Part shown: positions 43,727-51,605 of the stretch, piece by piece
How positions within the stretch are numbered: position 1 is the first letter of the stretch
Layout of the letters: each line of letters starts with the position of its first letter
NCBI GenBank assembly: GCA_015063605.1
Contig: SVTV01000002.1
Coordinates: forward strand, 1-64,000
Direction: 5' to 3'
Length of the DNA stretch: 64,000 bases
Origin: Oscillospiraceae bacterium
GTDB lineage: Bacteria > Bacillota > Clostridia > Oscillospirales > SIG627
Notes under the pieces: model-generated
Seen by the model: the letters and a program-made list of their open reading frames with translations, nothing else
Database searches by the model: none
What the model was told of the DNA's origin: nothing
Translations under genes and position numbers: made by a program

Positions 43727-44992
43727 TTATCTTACCTTCTTGAATGTGAAAGCACCTGCGAGTGCAACTGCGCCGAGGATAGCGAATACAGCCATGTTGT
43801 CGCCTGTGGGAGCTGCTGTTTCGTCCTTGGGTTCTTCAGCCTTTACAGCGTCAGCGAATACATAGTTTGTAGCGCCTTCTATTGTGGAGAAGAATACACC
43901 GTCGGACAATGTATCTGTGTAGCCCATTTCAACTGCTGCGCCGTCAACGATAGCGAACATCTTAGCGCTTTCGTCTATGTTGGAAGCTGTGCAGAGAGAG
44001 TTAACATCAGCAGTTACCTTGTATTCCTTGAATACCTTGTTGAAAAGAGCTGCGCTTTCGTTTACTTCATTGATACCTACGGGATATTCGGATGTGGGCT
44101 TGAAGCCTGTGAATGTTGTGCCGCCGCTCTGGTATGCCTTTTCAGCCTTACCTGCGTTAGCGTGGCCGTCAACGTTAACTGCACTTACGGAAGCGTTTCC
44201 GGAGATGAAGAGCCATACGTTAGCATCGAGAAGAGATGTCTGACCGTCAGCATGGAATGTTGAAAGAACTGCGTTGTCCTGAAGGAACAAACCGAGGTTC
44301 GTTGTGCAGTCTCCGGAGCTGTTCCACAATGTAGCCTGAACCGTGTCACCGCCGAGAACAACTACTGTATCGGAAGGAGTAGCAACTCCGGAGCCGGAAA
44401 CATAGTTAGCGAAGATGTGAGCGAATCCGTAAGGATGATACCATTCGAATACGCCGTTGCAGTATACGTAGTTGCCTGCAGAGCCTGTGATCTCGTTGTC
44501 AGCCAATACCACGCACTGTCCGTTGAATGCGGAGAACATAACGCGTCCGCCGCCGTTCATGGAGATAACACACTTGGAGTATGTGATGTTACCGATGTTG
44601 TTGTAGTTCATGCTTTCGGAATTGGAGAATATGATTCCGCCGCCTTCGGATGTGATAACTACATCACCCTTAGCAATGAGGTCAACTCTGTCTGTGTAGA
44701 GTTCATCTGTCATGTAAGAGTTGCCGTCGTCGTCTTTAGCCCACTTGTATATGTTGAGCTTTGCAAGAGGATCTACGTCACCGATAATAACGACCTTGCC
44801 GCCGTTTTCAAGAGCTGCGAGAGCATCTACAAGGTTGTTGAAAGGCTTATCCTTAGCACCTGTAGCGCCGTCAGCAACGTCCTTGCCGTTTGCGCCGTCA
44901 ACGTATACAACTTCGTCAGCGGCGAATACATTCATAGCGCACATGCTTACTACGAGCATGAGAGCCATGAGAGCAGAAAGTAATTTTTTCAT
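43727..44992 (-). CDS. Secreted right-handed beta-helix-like surface protein
   Basis: 421 residues. A signal peptide (cleavage near NVFAAD) is followed by a start typical of pectate-lyase-fold proteins, YVDGANGKDVADGATG, then KPFNNLVDALAAL, and repeated short strands rich in Asn/Val/Ile. The C-terminus, APTGDNM, a hydrophobic stretch and FKKVR, resembles a sorting or membrane anchor. No catalytic residues can be assigned. ATG 44992 follows GGAGG; the track start adds 24 residues of leader. Strong promoter, single gene. Confidence 0.75.
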   Translation of the reverse strand: MKKLLSALMALMLVVSMCAMNVFAADEVVYVDGANGKDVADGATGAKDKPFNNLVDALAALENGGKVVIIGDVDPLAKLNIYKWAKDDDGNSYMTDELYTDRVDLIAKGDVVITSEGGGIIFSNSESMNYNNIGNITYSKCVISMNGGGRVMFSAFNGQCVVLADNEITGSAGNYVYCNGVFEWYHPYGFAHIFANYVSGSGVATPSDTVVVLGGDTVQATLWNSSGDCTTNLGLFLQDNAVLSTFHADGQTSLLDANVWLFISGNASVSAVNVDGHANAGKAEKAYQSGGTTFTGFKPTSEYPVGINEVNESAALFNKVFKEYKVTADVNSLCTASNIDESAKMFAIVDGAAVEMGYTDTLSDGVFFSTIEGATNYVFADAVKAEEPKDETAAPTGDNMAVFAILGAVALAGAFTFKKVR

Positions 44993-45066
44993 TTTTCTTT
45001 CCTCCGAGGAATATTTTGAAAATTTATGAACCAAATGAGATATTCGGACATAATATTTACACATTT

Positions 45067-45095
45067 ATTATATAACACATGACTTAATTTGTCAA
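45067..45095 (-). promoter_or_regulatory. Sigma-A promoter of the beta-helix gene
   Basis: TTGACA-17-TATAAT on the minus strand. Confidence 0.85.
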
Positions 45096-45394
45096 TGGTT
45101 TTTTCAAATTTTATTATGCTTTTGCGGATTTATTTACTGATATATCAACACTTTTGTCTGAAACCGCTTTTTCTGTCCATAAATCGACCGTATGTTTTCC
45201 AATATGAATACACAACCAAAACGGACATTTTACAAATATCATCATTCTGACGAAATCGGACATCGGATCTGCGTTTTTTACGTTACGAACGCTCATCGCT
45301 GTTTAAATGCACCGTATATTGATATCCGACATCGATCTGCGCTCATTTAATATCCGATTAAGACAAATAAAAAAATACCGGATTGGTAAAAAAA
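45096..45394. other. Gene-poor AT-rich region
   Basis: About 300 bases with no supported gene. The words CGGACATCGGATCTGCG and CCGACATCGATCTGCGC recur at about 45259 and 45329 as an imperfect repeat. A 60-residue track ORF (45114) has no ribosome-binding site. Confidence 0.4.
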
Positions 45395-45422
45395 GAGCCG
45401 TCTTACCGATGCAAGACAGCTC
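45395..45422 (-). terminator. Terminator of yajC
   Basis: GAGCTGTCTT/AAGACGGCTC followed by a seven-base T-run on the minus strand. Confidence 0.8.
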
Positions 45423-45447
45423 CTGATATCATATTTGCGAAGATATA

Positions 45448-45786
45448 TTATTTTTCCTCCTCGGGTGCGTCAACGGGAACAACTACTTCTCTTACAGCCC
45501 ACTTGAATATCTTGAGCTTTGTCTTGTCTGATCCCATTTCCAATGTAATGATATCGTCCTTTATCTTAACGATACGTCCGATAAGTCCGCCGTTTGTGCA
45601 TATCTCATCGCCGACGTGAAGATTGTTTCTCATATCGGCTATCTGCTTTTCCTGCTTCTTCTGAGGTCTTATCATACCGAAGTACAGGAAAAGAACCATT
45701 ATTATAAGTGTACCTACTGTCATCCAAAGCTGACCGCCGGCTGCGGGGTTAGCTGCGTTGGCAGCTTCATCCAAAAAGAATAACAT
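45448..45786 (-). CDS. yajC: Preprotein translocase subunit YajC
   Basis: 112 residues: a short N-terminus, one membrane helix (about 22-41), then the hallmark YFGMIRPQKKQEKQ and the small cytoplasmic domain HVGDEICTNGGLIGRIVKI. It is an accessory of the SecDF-SecYEG translocon. GGAGGAA precedes the ATG. It is monocistronic; no tgt or secDF adjoins, unlike many genomes. Confidence 0.93.
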   Translation of the reverse strand: MLFFLDEAANAANPAAGGQLWMTVGTLIIMVLFLYFGMIRPQKKQEKQIADMRNNLHVGDEICTNGGLIGRIVKIKDDIITLEMGSDKTKLKIFKWAVREVVVPVDAPEEEK

Positions 45787-45831
45787 TATATTCTGTTCCT
45801 CCGTTTTATTATTAATTACATGTACCGATAT

Positions 45832-45860
45832 ATTATACCCTATTTGGAAGCGTAAGTCAA
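45832..45860 (-). promoter_or_regulatory. Sigma-A promoter of yajC
   Basis: TTGACT-17-TATAAT on the minus strand. Confidence 0.7.
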
Positions 45861-45932
45861 GACATACGGGTGAAATTCATGAAAATGATGATCGTTGTTT
45901 AGAGAAAAGGAGAATTTCTCCGCAGACGTAAA

Positions 45933-45960
45933 ACGGAGCGTCACCAAAGAAACGCCCCGT
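45933..45960 (-). terminator. Terminator of the P-type ATPase gene
   Basis: ACGGGGCGT/ACGCTCCGT with a TTTT tail on the minus strand. Confidence 0.65.
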
Positions 45961-45984
45961 CTGAAATCATGATCGATCTTAAAA

Positions 45985-48621
45985 TTATTTCTTTATATTG
46001 CGCTGAATGAGCTTTACAACCTCAACTATCGGTATAACGAGAGCGCCGATAGCTATTGCAATGACATATTCAACCAAGGAAACGGAAGCGAAGCCGAATG
46101 CCGAAGCGAGGAAGGGAATCTCACATACTATCGTTGTGGCGATGAGAGAGCCGACAGCCGCTATAAGAAGCACTTTGTTCTGTCCCTTGAGCTTGAATAT
46201 ACTGCCTCTCTGGGAACGCATGTTGAAGGAATGGAATATTTCAGCCATTGACATGGTGAGGAACGCCATTGTCATTCCGTCGCTGCTGTTTTCGATCGCC
46301 CATGTACCCGCTTCGATAAAGTGACCCACAAAGTAAGATATGAGCACCAATACGGAGACCATAAGGCCCTGATATACAACGTCTATACCCATGCCGCCCG
46401 CAAATATTCCCGACTTGGGATCACGGGGCTTGCGCTCCATTATATCGGGCTCTGCCTTTTCCATACCCAATGCCAATGCGGGGAAGCAGTCTGTTACAAG
46501 GTTGATCCAAAGAAGATGAACGGGCTTAAGAATGGTGAAGCCCATGAGAGTGGCGGCGAATATACTGATGACCTCGCTCATGTTGGAGCCGAGAAGGAAC
46601 TGGATTGACTTACGCATGTTATCGTAAATTCTTCTGCCCTCTTCAACTGCGCCGACAATAGTAGCGAAGTTATCGTCGGCAAGCACCATATCTGCAACGT
46701 TCTTTGTAACGTCCGTACCGGTGATACCCATTCCAACGCCGATATCGGCGGATTTGATGGAAGGAGCGTCGTTAACGCCGTCGCCTGTCATGGCGGTGAT
46801 ATATCCCGCATTTCTCCATGCGTTGACTATACGTGTCTTATGCTCGGGCTGAACTCTTGCATATACGCTGATGCTTTGGAATTTTTCCCCAAATTCCTTA
46901 TCATCCATTTCGGAAAGCTGTGCGCCTGTGATCGCCATTTCGCCTTCCTTTATTATACCGAGCTCCTTGGCAATGGCAACCGCCGTGTCAACGTGGTCAC
47001 CCGTTATCATAATGGCGCGGATACCCGCTTTCTTACATTCAGTTATAGCATCCTTTACCTCGGGACGTACGGGGTCTATCATTCCCTCAAGACCGAGGAA
47101 TATAAGATCCTTTTCCATATCCTCGGGTTCATAGGAGGAAGGAGCGGATGCGTGATCCTTGTATGCCGCCGCAAGAACTCTCAGCGCCTTATCGGCAAGA
47201 GCCTTGTTTGATGCGGCGATCTCACGGCGTATATCATCTGTAAGCTCCGTTACCTTGCCGCCGCGGAGGATGTGTGTACATCTTCCCACAACAACGTCGG
47301 GAGCACCTGTGGTGTACTGAACGAATGCACCGCCGTCCTTGTGAACGGTAGTCATCATCTTTCTTCCGGAATCGAAGGGTATCTCGCCTACACGGGGATA
47401 TTTTTCTTCGAGATCGTACTTGGGGAGATTCAATTTTGCGGCGTAATCTACAACAGCTGTCTGTGTGGGGTCGCCTTCGGAGCGTGTTTCACCCTTTTCA
47501 AGCTTAGCATCCGTGCAAAGGCAGAATGCAATGGCTGTCTTTTCTCTGTCGCCGCAGTAATCGTCAACAACGGTCATCTTATTCTGTGTAAGAGTACCTG
47601 TCTTATCGGAGCAGATTATCTGAGCACATCCGAGAGTTTCAACCGCTGTAAGGCGGCGGATAATGGCGTTTCTCTTTGACATATTTGTAACGCCGATGGA
47701 GAGCACTACGGTAACCACCGCGGCAAGTCCTTCGGGAATAGCCGCTACCGCCAAGGATACTGCTACCATGAAGGAATCGAGCACAAGATCAAAGCTTACG
47801 TTACCCGATCTTATTATCTGAACTGCGAAAACTACCGCACAAATACCGAGAACGAGCCATGTAAGTATCTTGGAAAGCTGGCTCAGTTTTATCTGGAGAG
47901 GTGTCTGACCTTCTTCCGCAGATGCCAATGCACCTGCTATCTTACCCATTTCCGTTTCCATGCCCGTTGCCGTAATGACCACAGTTCCTCTGCCGTATAC
48001 GACGGTGCTTCCCATGTATACCATGTTTTTACGGTCTCCGAGGGAAACGTCCTTTTCACCTTCCTTAAGGTTTATAAGGTCGATGAATTTTGTTATCGGA
48101 ACGGATTCACCCGTAAGCGCCGCTTCCTCTACCTTAAGGCTTGCACATTCTATGATACGTCCGTCGGCGGGAACAGCGTCGCCCGCTTCAAGAAGAACGA
48201 TATCGCCTACCGTAAGATCCTCGCTGTGTATAACGATCATCTTACCGTCTCTTATTACCTTCGACGTGGCTGCCGACATTTCCTGCAGTGCTTCGATAGC
48301 CTTTTCCGCTTTGCTTTCCTGATATACGCCGAGGACCGCATTTACGATAACGACCGCAAGTATTATGAATACATCCGCAAAGCTCTCGTTTTCGATGAAA
48401 GCAAGAACTCCGCTTACTGCGGCAGCTACAAGAAGTATGATTATCATGGGATCCGAAAGCTGCTCAAGAAAACGAGCTAAAACGGACTTCGATTTTGCGG
48501 CGGCAAGCTTGTTCTTTCCGTTTTCTTCAAGACGCTTTGCCGCTTCCGATGATGAAAGACCTTTTTCGGAGGTGTTAAGCTCTTTCAATACCTCCGAGGC
48601 ATTTTCACAATAGAATTTCAC
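45985..48621 (-). CDS. P-type cation ATPase (Ca2+/Mn2+ type), probable manganese exporter
   Basis: 878 residues. It has an N-terminal cation ATPase domain, the dephosphorylation loop EEAALTGESVP, the transport motif AAIPEGLAAVV in M4, the phosphorylation site CSDKTGTLTQNK, the hinge TGDGVNDAPSIKSADIG, and a C-terminal block of four helices including LWINLVTDCFPALALGME. By sequence it is of the SERCA/PMR1-like class. The yybP-ykoY riboswitch upstream implies manganese-induced expression, as for YoaB of Lactococcus, so Mn2+ export is the best guess. GTG 48621 with AGAAAGG is preferred over the track's 48675. Confidence 0.9.
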   Translation of the reverse strand: MKFYCENASEVLKELNTSEKGLSSSEAAKRLEENGKNKLAAAKSKSVLARFLEQLSDPMIIILLVAAAVSGVLAFIENESFADVFIILAVVIVNAVLGVYQESKAEKAIEALQEMSAATSKVIRDGKMIVIHSEDLTVGDIVLLEAGDAVPADGRIIECASLKVEEAALTGESVPITKFIDLINLKEGEKDVSLGDRKNMVYMGSTVVYGRGTVVITATGMETEMGKIAGALASAEEGQTPLQIKLSQLSKILTWLVLGICAVVFAVQIIRSGNVSFDLVLDSFMVAVSLAVAAIPEGLAAVVTVVLSIGVTNMSKRNAIIRRLTAVETLGCAQIICSDKTGTLTQNKMTVVDDYCGDREKTAIAFCLCTDAKLEKGETRSEGDPTQTAVVDYAAKLNLPKYDLEEKYPRVGEIPFDSGRKMMTTVHKDGGAFVQYTTGAPDVVVGRCTHILRGGKVTELTDDIRREIAASNKALADKALRVLAAAYKDHASAPSSYEPEDMEKDLIFLGLEGMIDPVRPEVKDAITECKKAGIRAIMITGDHVDTAVAIAKELGIIKEGEMAITGAQLSEMDDKEFGEKFQSISVYARVQPEHKTRIVNAWRNAGYITAMTGDGVNDAPSIKSADIGVGMGITGTDVTKNVADMVLADDNFATIVGAVEEGRRIYDNMRKSIQFLLGSNMSEVISIFAATLMGFTILKPVHLLWINLVTDCFPALALGMEKAEPDIMERKPRDPKSGIFAGGMGIDVVYQGLMVSVLVLISYFVGHFIEAGTWAIENSSDGMTMAFLTMSMAEIFHSFNMRSQRGSIFKLKGQNKVLLIAAVGSLIATTIVCEIPFLASAFGFASVSLVEYVIAIAIGALVIPIVEVVKLIQRNIKK

Positions 48622-48690
48622 TTTTCTTTTCCTTTCTCTGTACGGTGATATTACAATACTATCCGTTTGGTGCAAAATATATGCAAAAAA

Positions 48691-48714
48691 CGGATAAGCC
48701 GAAAAGCTTACCCG
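48691..48714 (-). terminator. Riboswitch-controlled terminator
   Basis: CGGGTAAGC/GCTTATCCG on the minus strand followed by TTTTTT, directly after the aptamer. It is the expression platform of the manganese riboswitch. Confidence 0.8.
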
Positions 48715-48729
48715 AAAAAAAACAAAATA

Positions 48730-48845
48730 TTACTCGTGTACGGCTTTAAGGCATATACATGAGTCTCGCAATTATAAACAGACCGGACATAAAAGTCGTG
48801 ATGTTGATCTGCTTCGGTAACACCGCTGCTACTCCCTCAAGTGAT
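48730..48845 (-). ncRNA. yybP-ykoY (Mn2+) riboswitch
   Basis: Read on the minus strand, the conserved pieces appear in order: GAGGGAGTAGC, then GATCAACATCACGAC, then GCGAGACTCATGTATATGCC. These match the two loop elements that form the metal site in yybP-ykoY RNAs. Promoter, aptamer, terminator and ATPase gene are in the expected order. Confidence 0.85.
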
Positions 48846-48874
48846 ATCATAGCACGATACCTTTTGAAAGTCAA
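48846..48874 (-). promoter_or_regulatory. Sigma-A promoter of the manganese riboswitch
   Basis: TTGACT-17-TATGAT on the minus strand, ending where the aptamer begins. Confidence 0.7.
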
Positions 48875-49093
48875 TAGATTTTACAAAAACTTTACATTAA
48901 AAATATCATTTCATCAACTCGGTCAAATATGCGTCCCCAAAATTGCCTTGTATCTTCACTCCTATTTTATAGCTAAATCATATTGACTTCACATGAAAAT
49001 ATTATAATGCTCCTTAACAGGAATGTTATTGTTAATAATAACATTTTTTAACATAAGGTGGGTGATAGCCGCTTTCAGGCGGCGGTTTTTTTA
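48875..49093. promoter_or_regulatory. Divergent region with hairpins ahead of the PpiC gene
   Basis: An ATGTTATTGTTAATAATAACAT inverted repeat (about 49023-49044) with a T-run, and a CCGC/GCGG hairpin with TTTTTTT touching the PpiC start codon (49067-49092), both look like terminators. No clear plus-strand promoter was found. Confidence 0.45.
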
Positions 49094-50149
49094 ATGAAGA
49101 ATCTTTTAAACTTATTTATTTGCTTTGTATTGATGGGCTCCTGTGCACTCAGCTCATGCTCTTCTGAAATAGAAAAGGGACATATCCTTATAGACGGCGA
49201 AAAGGTGATACCCGAAACGGTGATGACTATCGGCGGAGAGGCGGTTCCCTTCGATGAATACAGATATGTTTATCTTTTCATGCGCAACTCCCTCGACGGC
49301 GGCGATCTTACGTATTGGGACGGCGACGGAACGAATATAGCGGAATTGAAGAAATCGGTAGAGGATTACTGCGTGGAAACATACGCCATGAAGACTATGG
49401 CAAAGTCTCTCGGTCTTTCTCTCACCGAGGAGGATAAAAAGGAAACGACGGATTATCTCGAGAACATAAAGTCATCCTATTCCTCCGACAAGGAATTCAA
49501 GGCAGACCTTTCCTCCACATATCTTACCGAGGAGCTTTACAGCAGACTTCTTCTTGACAATGCTCTTTCCCGCAAGCTTTACGATCATTACTACGGCGAA
49601 GAGGGTACGAACGTTATGTCCGATGACGAATACGAAAAGTATTTTGCGGATAATTACTATGCGGCAAAGCATATCCTTGTAAAATTCGCAGACGGCGAAT
49701 CCTACGAAAACTGCGACAGAATAACCGCTATCATAAATCAGGCTTACGAAAAGCTTGAAAACGGTGCTTCCTTCGATGAGGTTATGGCAGAGTTCAATGA
49801 GGACGAGGACATGAACGGCGATTTCAAGGATGGTTATCACTTCAAGGAAGGCGAAATGATAACGGGCTTTTACGAAGCAACAAAGGAGCTCGAAATAGGT
49901 GAATACAGCGAGCCGGTAATGACGAATCTCGGATATCACATAATTCTCCGCTGTGAGATCGATCCCGATATCAGAAAAGAAATGAAGAACGATGTTCTCG
50001 TCGGATATTACGACGCTTACAACAATTGGTTCGGCGGATATTACGAGACATGCTTCTATGAGCTTATAAATGAATATATCGACGGCGGCAAGGTCGAGGT
50101 CACCTACGGCGATATATACGAAAAGATAACACCTTATAATATGTATTGA
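49094..50149 (+). CDS. PpiC-type peptidyl-prolyl isomerase lipoprotein (PrsA-like)
   Basis: 351 residues. A lipoprotein signal peptide (lipobox LSSC), a helical SurA-like N-terminal region with IGGEAVPFDEYRY, and a parvulin domain (about 195-300) with YYAAKHILVKF and GEYSEPVMTNLGYHIIL. It helps fold exported proteins outside the membrane. ATG 49094 is the natural start of the signal peptide, but the bases before it form a terminator-like hairpin instead of a ribosome-binding site. A longer GTG start at 49058 would add twelve poor-fitting residues. Confidence 0.85.
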   Translation: MKNLLNLFICFVLMGSCALSSCSSEIEKGHILIDGEKVIPETVMTIGGEAVPFDEYRYVYLFMRNSLDGGDLTYWDGDGTNIAELKKSVEDYCVETYAMKTMAKSLGLSLTEEDKKETTDYLENIKSSYSSDKEFKADLSSTYLTEELYSRLLLDNALSRKLYDHYYGEEGTNVMSDDEYEKYFADNYYAAKHILVKFADGESYENCDRITAIINQAYEKLENGASFDEVMAEFNEDEDMNGDFKDGYHFKEGEMITGFYEATKELEIGEYSEPVMTNLGYHIILRCEIDPDIRKEMKNDVLVGYYDAYNNWFGGYYETCFYELINEYIDGGKVEVTYGDIYEKITPYNMY

Positions 50150-50156
50150 CAAGCGA

Positions 50157-50190
50157 AGCCATACTGCGGCAATGCGGTATGGCTTTTTTA
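50157..50190 (+). terminator. Terminator of the PpiC gene
   Basis: GCCATAC/GTATGGC followed by a seven-base T-run. Confidence 0.8.
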
Positions 50191-50194
50191 TATC

Positions 50195-50223
50195 TTGACA
50201 AGGGATAAAAAATCGACTATAAT
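50195..50223 (+). promoter_or_regulatory. Sigma-A promoter of the second DUF4143 ATPase
   Basis: TTGACA-17-TATAAT. Confidence 0.82.
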
Positions 50224-50237
50224 ATAGTTGAACTATA
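50223..50237. promoter_or_regulatory. 15-bp palindromic operator candidate
   Basis: TATAGTTGAACTATA is a perfect inverted repeat covering the expected transcription start of the ATPase gene, a usual place for a repressor site. Confidence 0.5.
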
Positions 50238-50263
50238 GATCAGCCGCAATTTGGAGGAAAGAC

Positions 50264-51520
50264 ATGTATATCAGGCGCAGTATAACCGATATTCTGAAAA
50301 GAAGAGCAAAAAACAGCAGATGTATTTTGCTTACGGGTCCGAGGCAGATCGGAAAATCCACGCTTCTTAAGAAAACATATCCCGATGTAAAGTACTATAC
50401 ATTTGATGATAAGCTCCTTCTGACATCGGCAACAGACGATCCTAAGCTGTTTATGAGAAATCTTCCCAAGCCCTCCGTTCTTGACGAGGTGCAGTACGCA
50501 AAGGAGCTTTTTCCCTATATCAAGATGGAGTGCGATAAGGATGACAGGTATGAAAACTATTATCTGACAGGGTCCCAATCCATAAAGCTTATTGAAAAGG
50601 CTCAGGAATCTCTCGCAGGCAGAGTGAGTATTCTGGAATTGCAGGGACTTTCCATGCGTGAGATCAAGGGAGTATCCTTCAATAAGCACTTTGTTCCCAC
50701 GGAGGAATATATAAACGAGCGCGAAAAGGAAATAAAGCCCTACGATAATATATGGAAGATCATTCACCGAGGATCGTATCCCGAGCTTTACGTTACCGAA
50801 AGAGAATGGGTGGATTTCTATTCATCATATGTCAGAACTTACCTTGAGCGTGATATCAGAGATGAAATAGGTCTCCGCGATGAACTCACATTCACAAGAT
50901 TCCTGACTGCGGCAGCCGCAAGAACGGGACAACTTCTGAATTACGCAAACCTTTCCGAGGAGGTCGGCGTTACTCAGGCGACGATAAAGAACTGGCTGTC
51001 GGTATTGGAAAAGACCGGTATCATATATATTCTTGAGCCGTATTATTCAAGCCATCTTACAAGATCGGTAAAGACACCCAAGATCTACTTCCGTGATACG
51101 GGTCTGGCATGCTATTTATCGAGATGGAACAGCTGTGAAGCATTGGAGCACAGTGCGGTAGCCGGAAATATGTTTGAGACCTTCGTCATCAACGAGATCA
51201 TCAAATCATATATCAATGAAGGGTTGGATTACAGATTCAGCGTGTTTTATTACCGCGGAAAAGATAAAAAGAAGGTACGTCAAAACGGTGAGACGGTTGA
51301 GACGGAAAATGAAATAGATCTTATTCTGGAGGAAAACGGTATCTTGTATCCGATCGAGATAAAAAAGAGCGCAAATCCCACTAAAAGCATGGCGGATGCT
51401 TTCGATGTACTTGATAAGGATGTTGACAAACAGCGGGGAACGGGCGTTATCTTATGTTTATATGATAACAAGCTCTTTTTGAAGGAGGATCTTGTGGTAC
51501 TGCCTATAGAATATCTGTAA
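50264..51520 (+). CDS. ATPase of the AAA_14/DUF4143 family (second member)
   Basis: 418 residues. P-loop LTGPRQIGKSTLLKK, Walker B PSVLDEVQYA, sensor YYLTGSQS, a winged-helix segment YANLSEEVGVTQATIKNW, and a DUF4143 end with EIDLILEENG and PIEIKKS, an archaeal-ATPase/nuclease-like pattern. GGAGGAAAGAC precedes ATG 50264. It differs clearly from the copy at 3589: this one has the GPRQIGKST form, the other GIRRCGKST, so they are old paralogues or separate gains. Confidence 0.9.
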   Translation: MYIRRSITDILKRRAKNSRCILLTGPRQIGKSTLLKKTYPDVKYYTFDDKLLLTSATDDPKLFMRNLPKPSVLDEVQYAKELFPYIKMECDKDDRYENYYLTGSQSIKLIEKAQESLAGRVSILELQGLSMREIKGVSFNKHFVPTEEYINEREKEIKPYDNIWKIIHRGSYPELYVTEREWVDFYSSYVRTYLERDIRDEIGLRDELTFTRFLTAAAARTGQLLNYANLSEEVGVTQATIKNWLSVLEKTGIIYILEPYYSSHLTRSVKTPKIYFRDTGLACYLSRWNSCEALEHSAVAGNMFETFVINEIIKSYINEGLDYRFSVFYYRGKDKKKVRQNGETVETENEIDLILEENGILYPIEIKKSANPTKSMADAFDVLDKDVDKQRGTGVILCLYDNKLFLKEDLVVLPIEYL

Positions 51521-51556
51521 GATCTGTGTTATCGCAGTAAAAATAATTAAAGCTTC

Positions 51557-51600
51557 GACCGATCCATAGTTTGACTACAGATCGGTCGTAATTTTTTTTA
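51557..51600 (+). terminator. Terminator of the second DUF4143 ATPase
   Basis: CGACCGATC/GATCGGTCG followed by eight T residues. Confidence 0.82.
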
Positions 51601-51605
51601 TCGGC

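Noticed and set aside
45114-45296. 60-residue minus-strand ORF in the gap upstream of the yajC terminator
   Set aside because: No ribosome-binding site, promoter or recognisable family; sequence is AT-rich and looks non-coding.
3589-51520. The two DUF4143 ATPases as transposition or toxin-antitoxin systems
   Set aside because: Neither has a partner gene in a conserved arrangement, and the family is known only as widespread ATPases of uncertain role.
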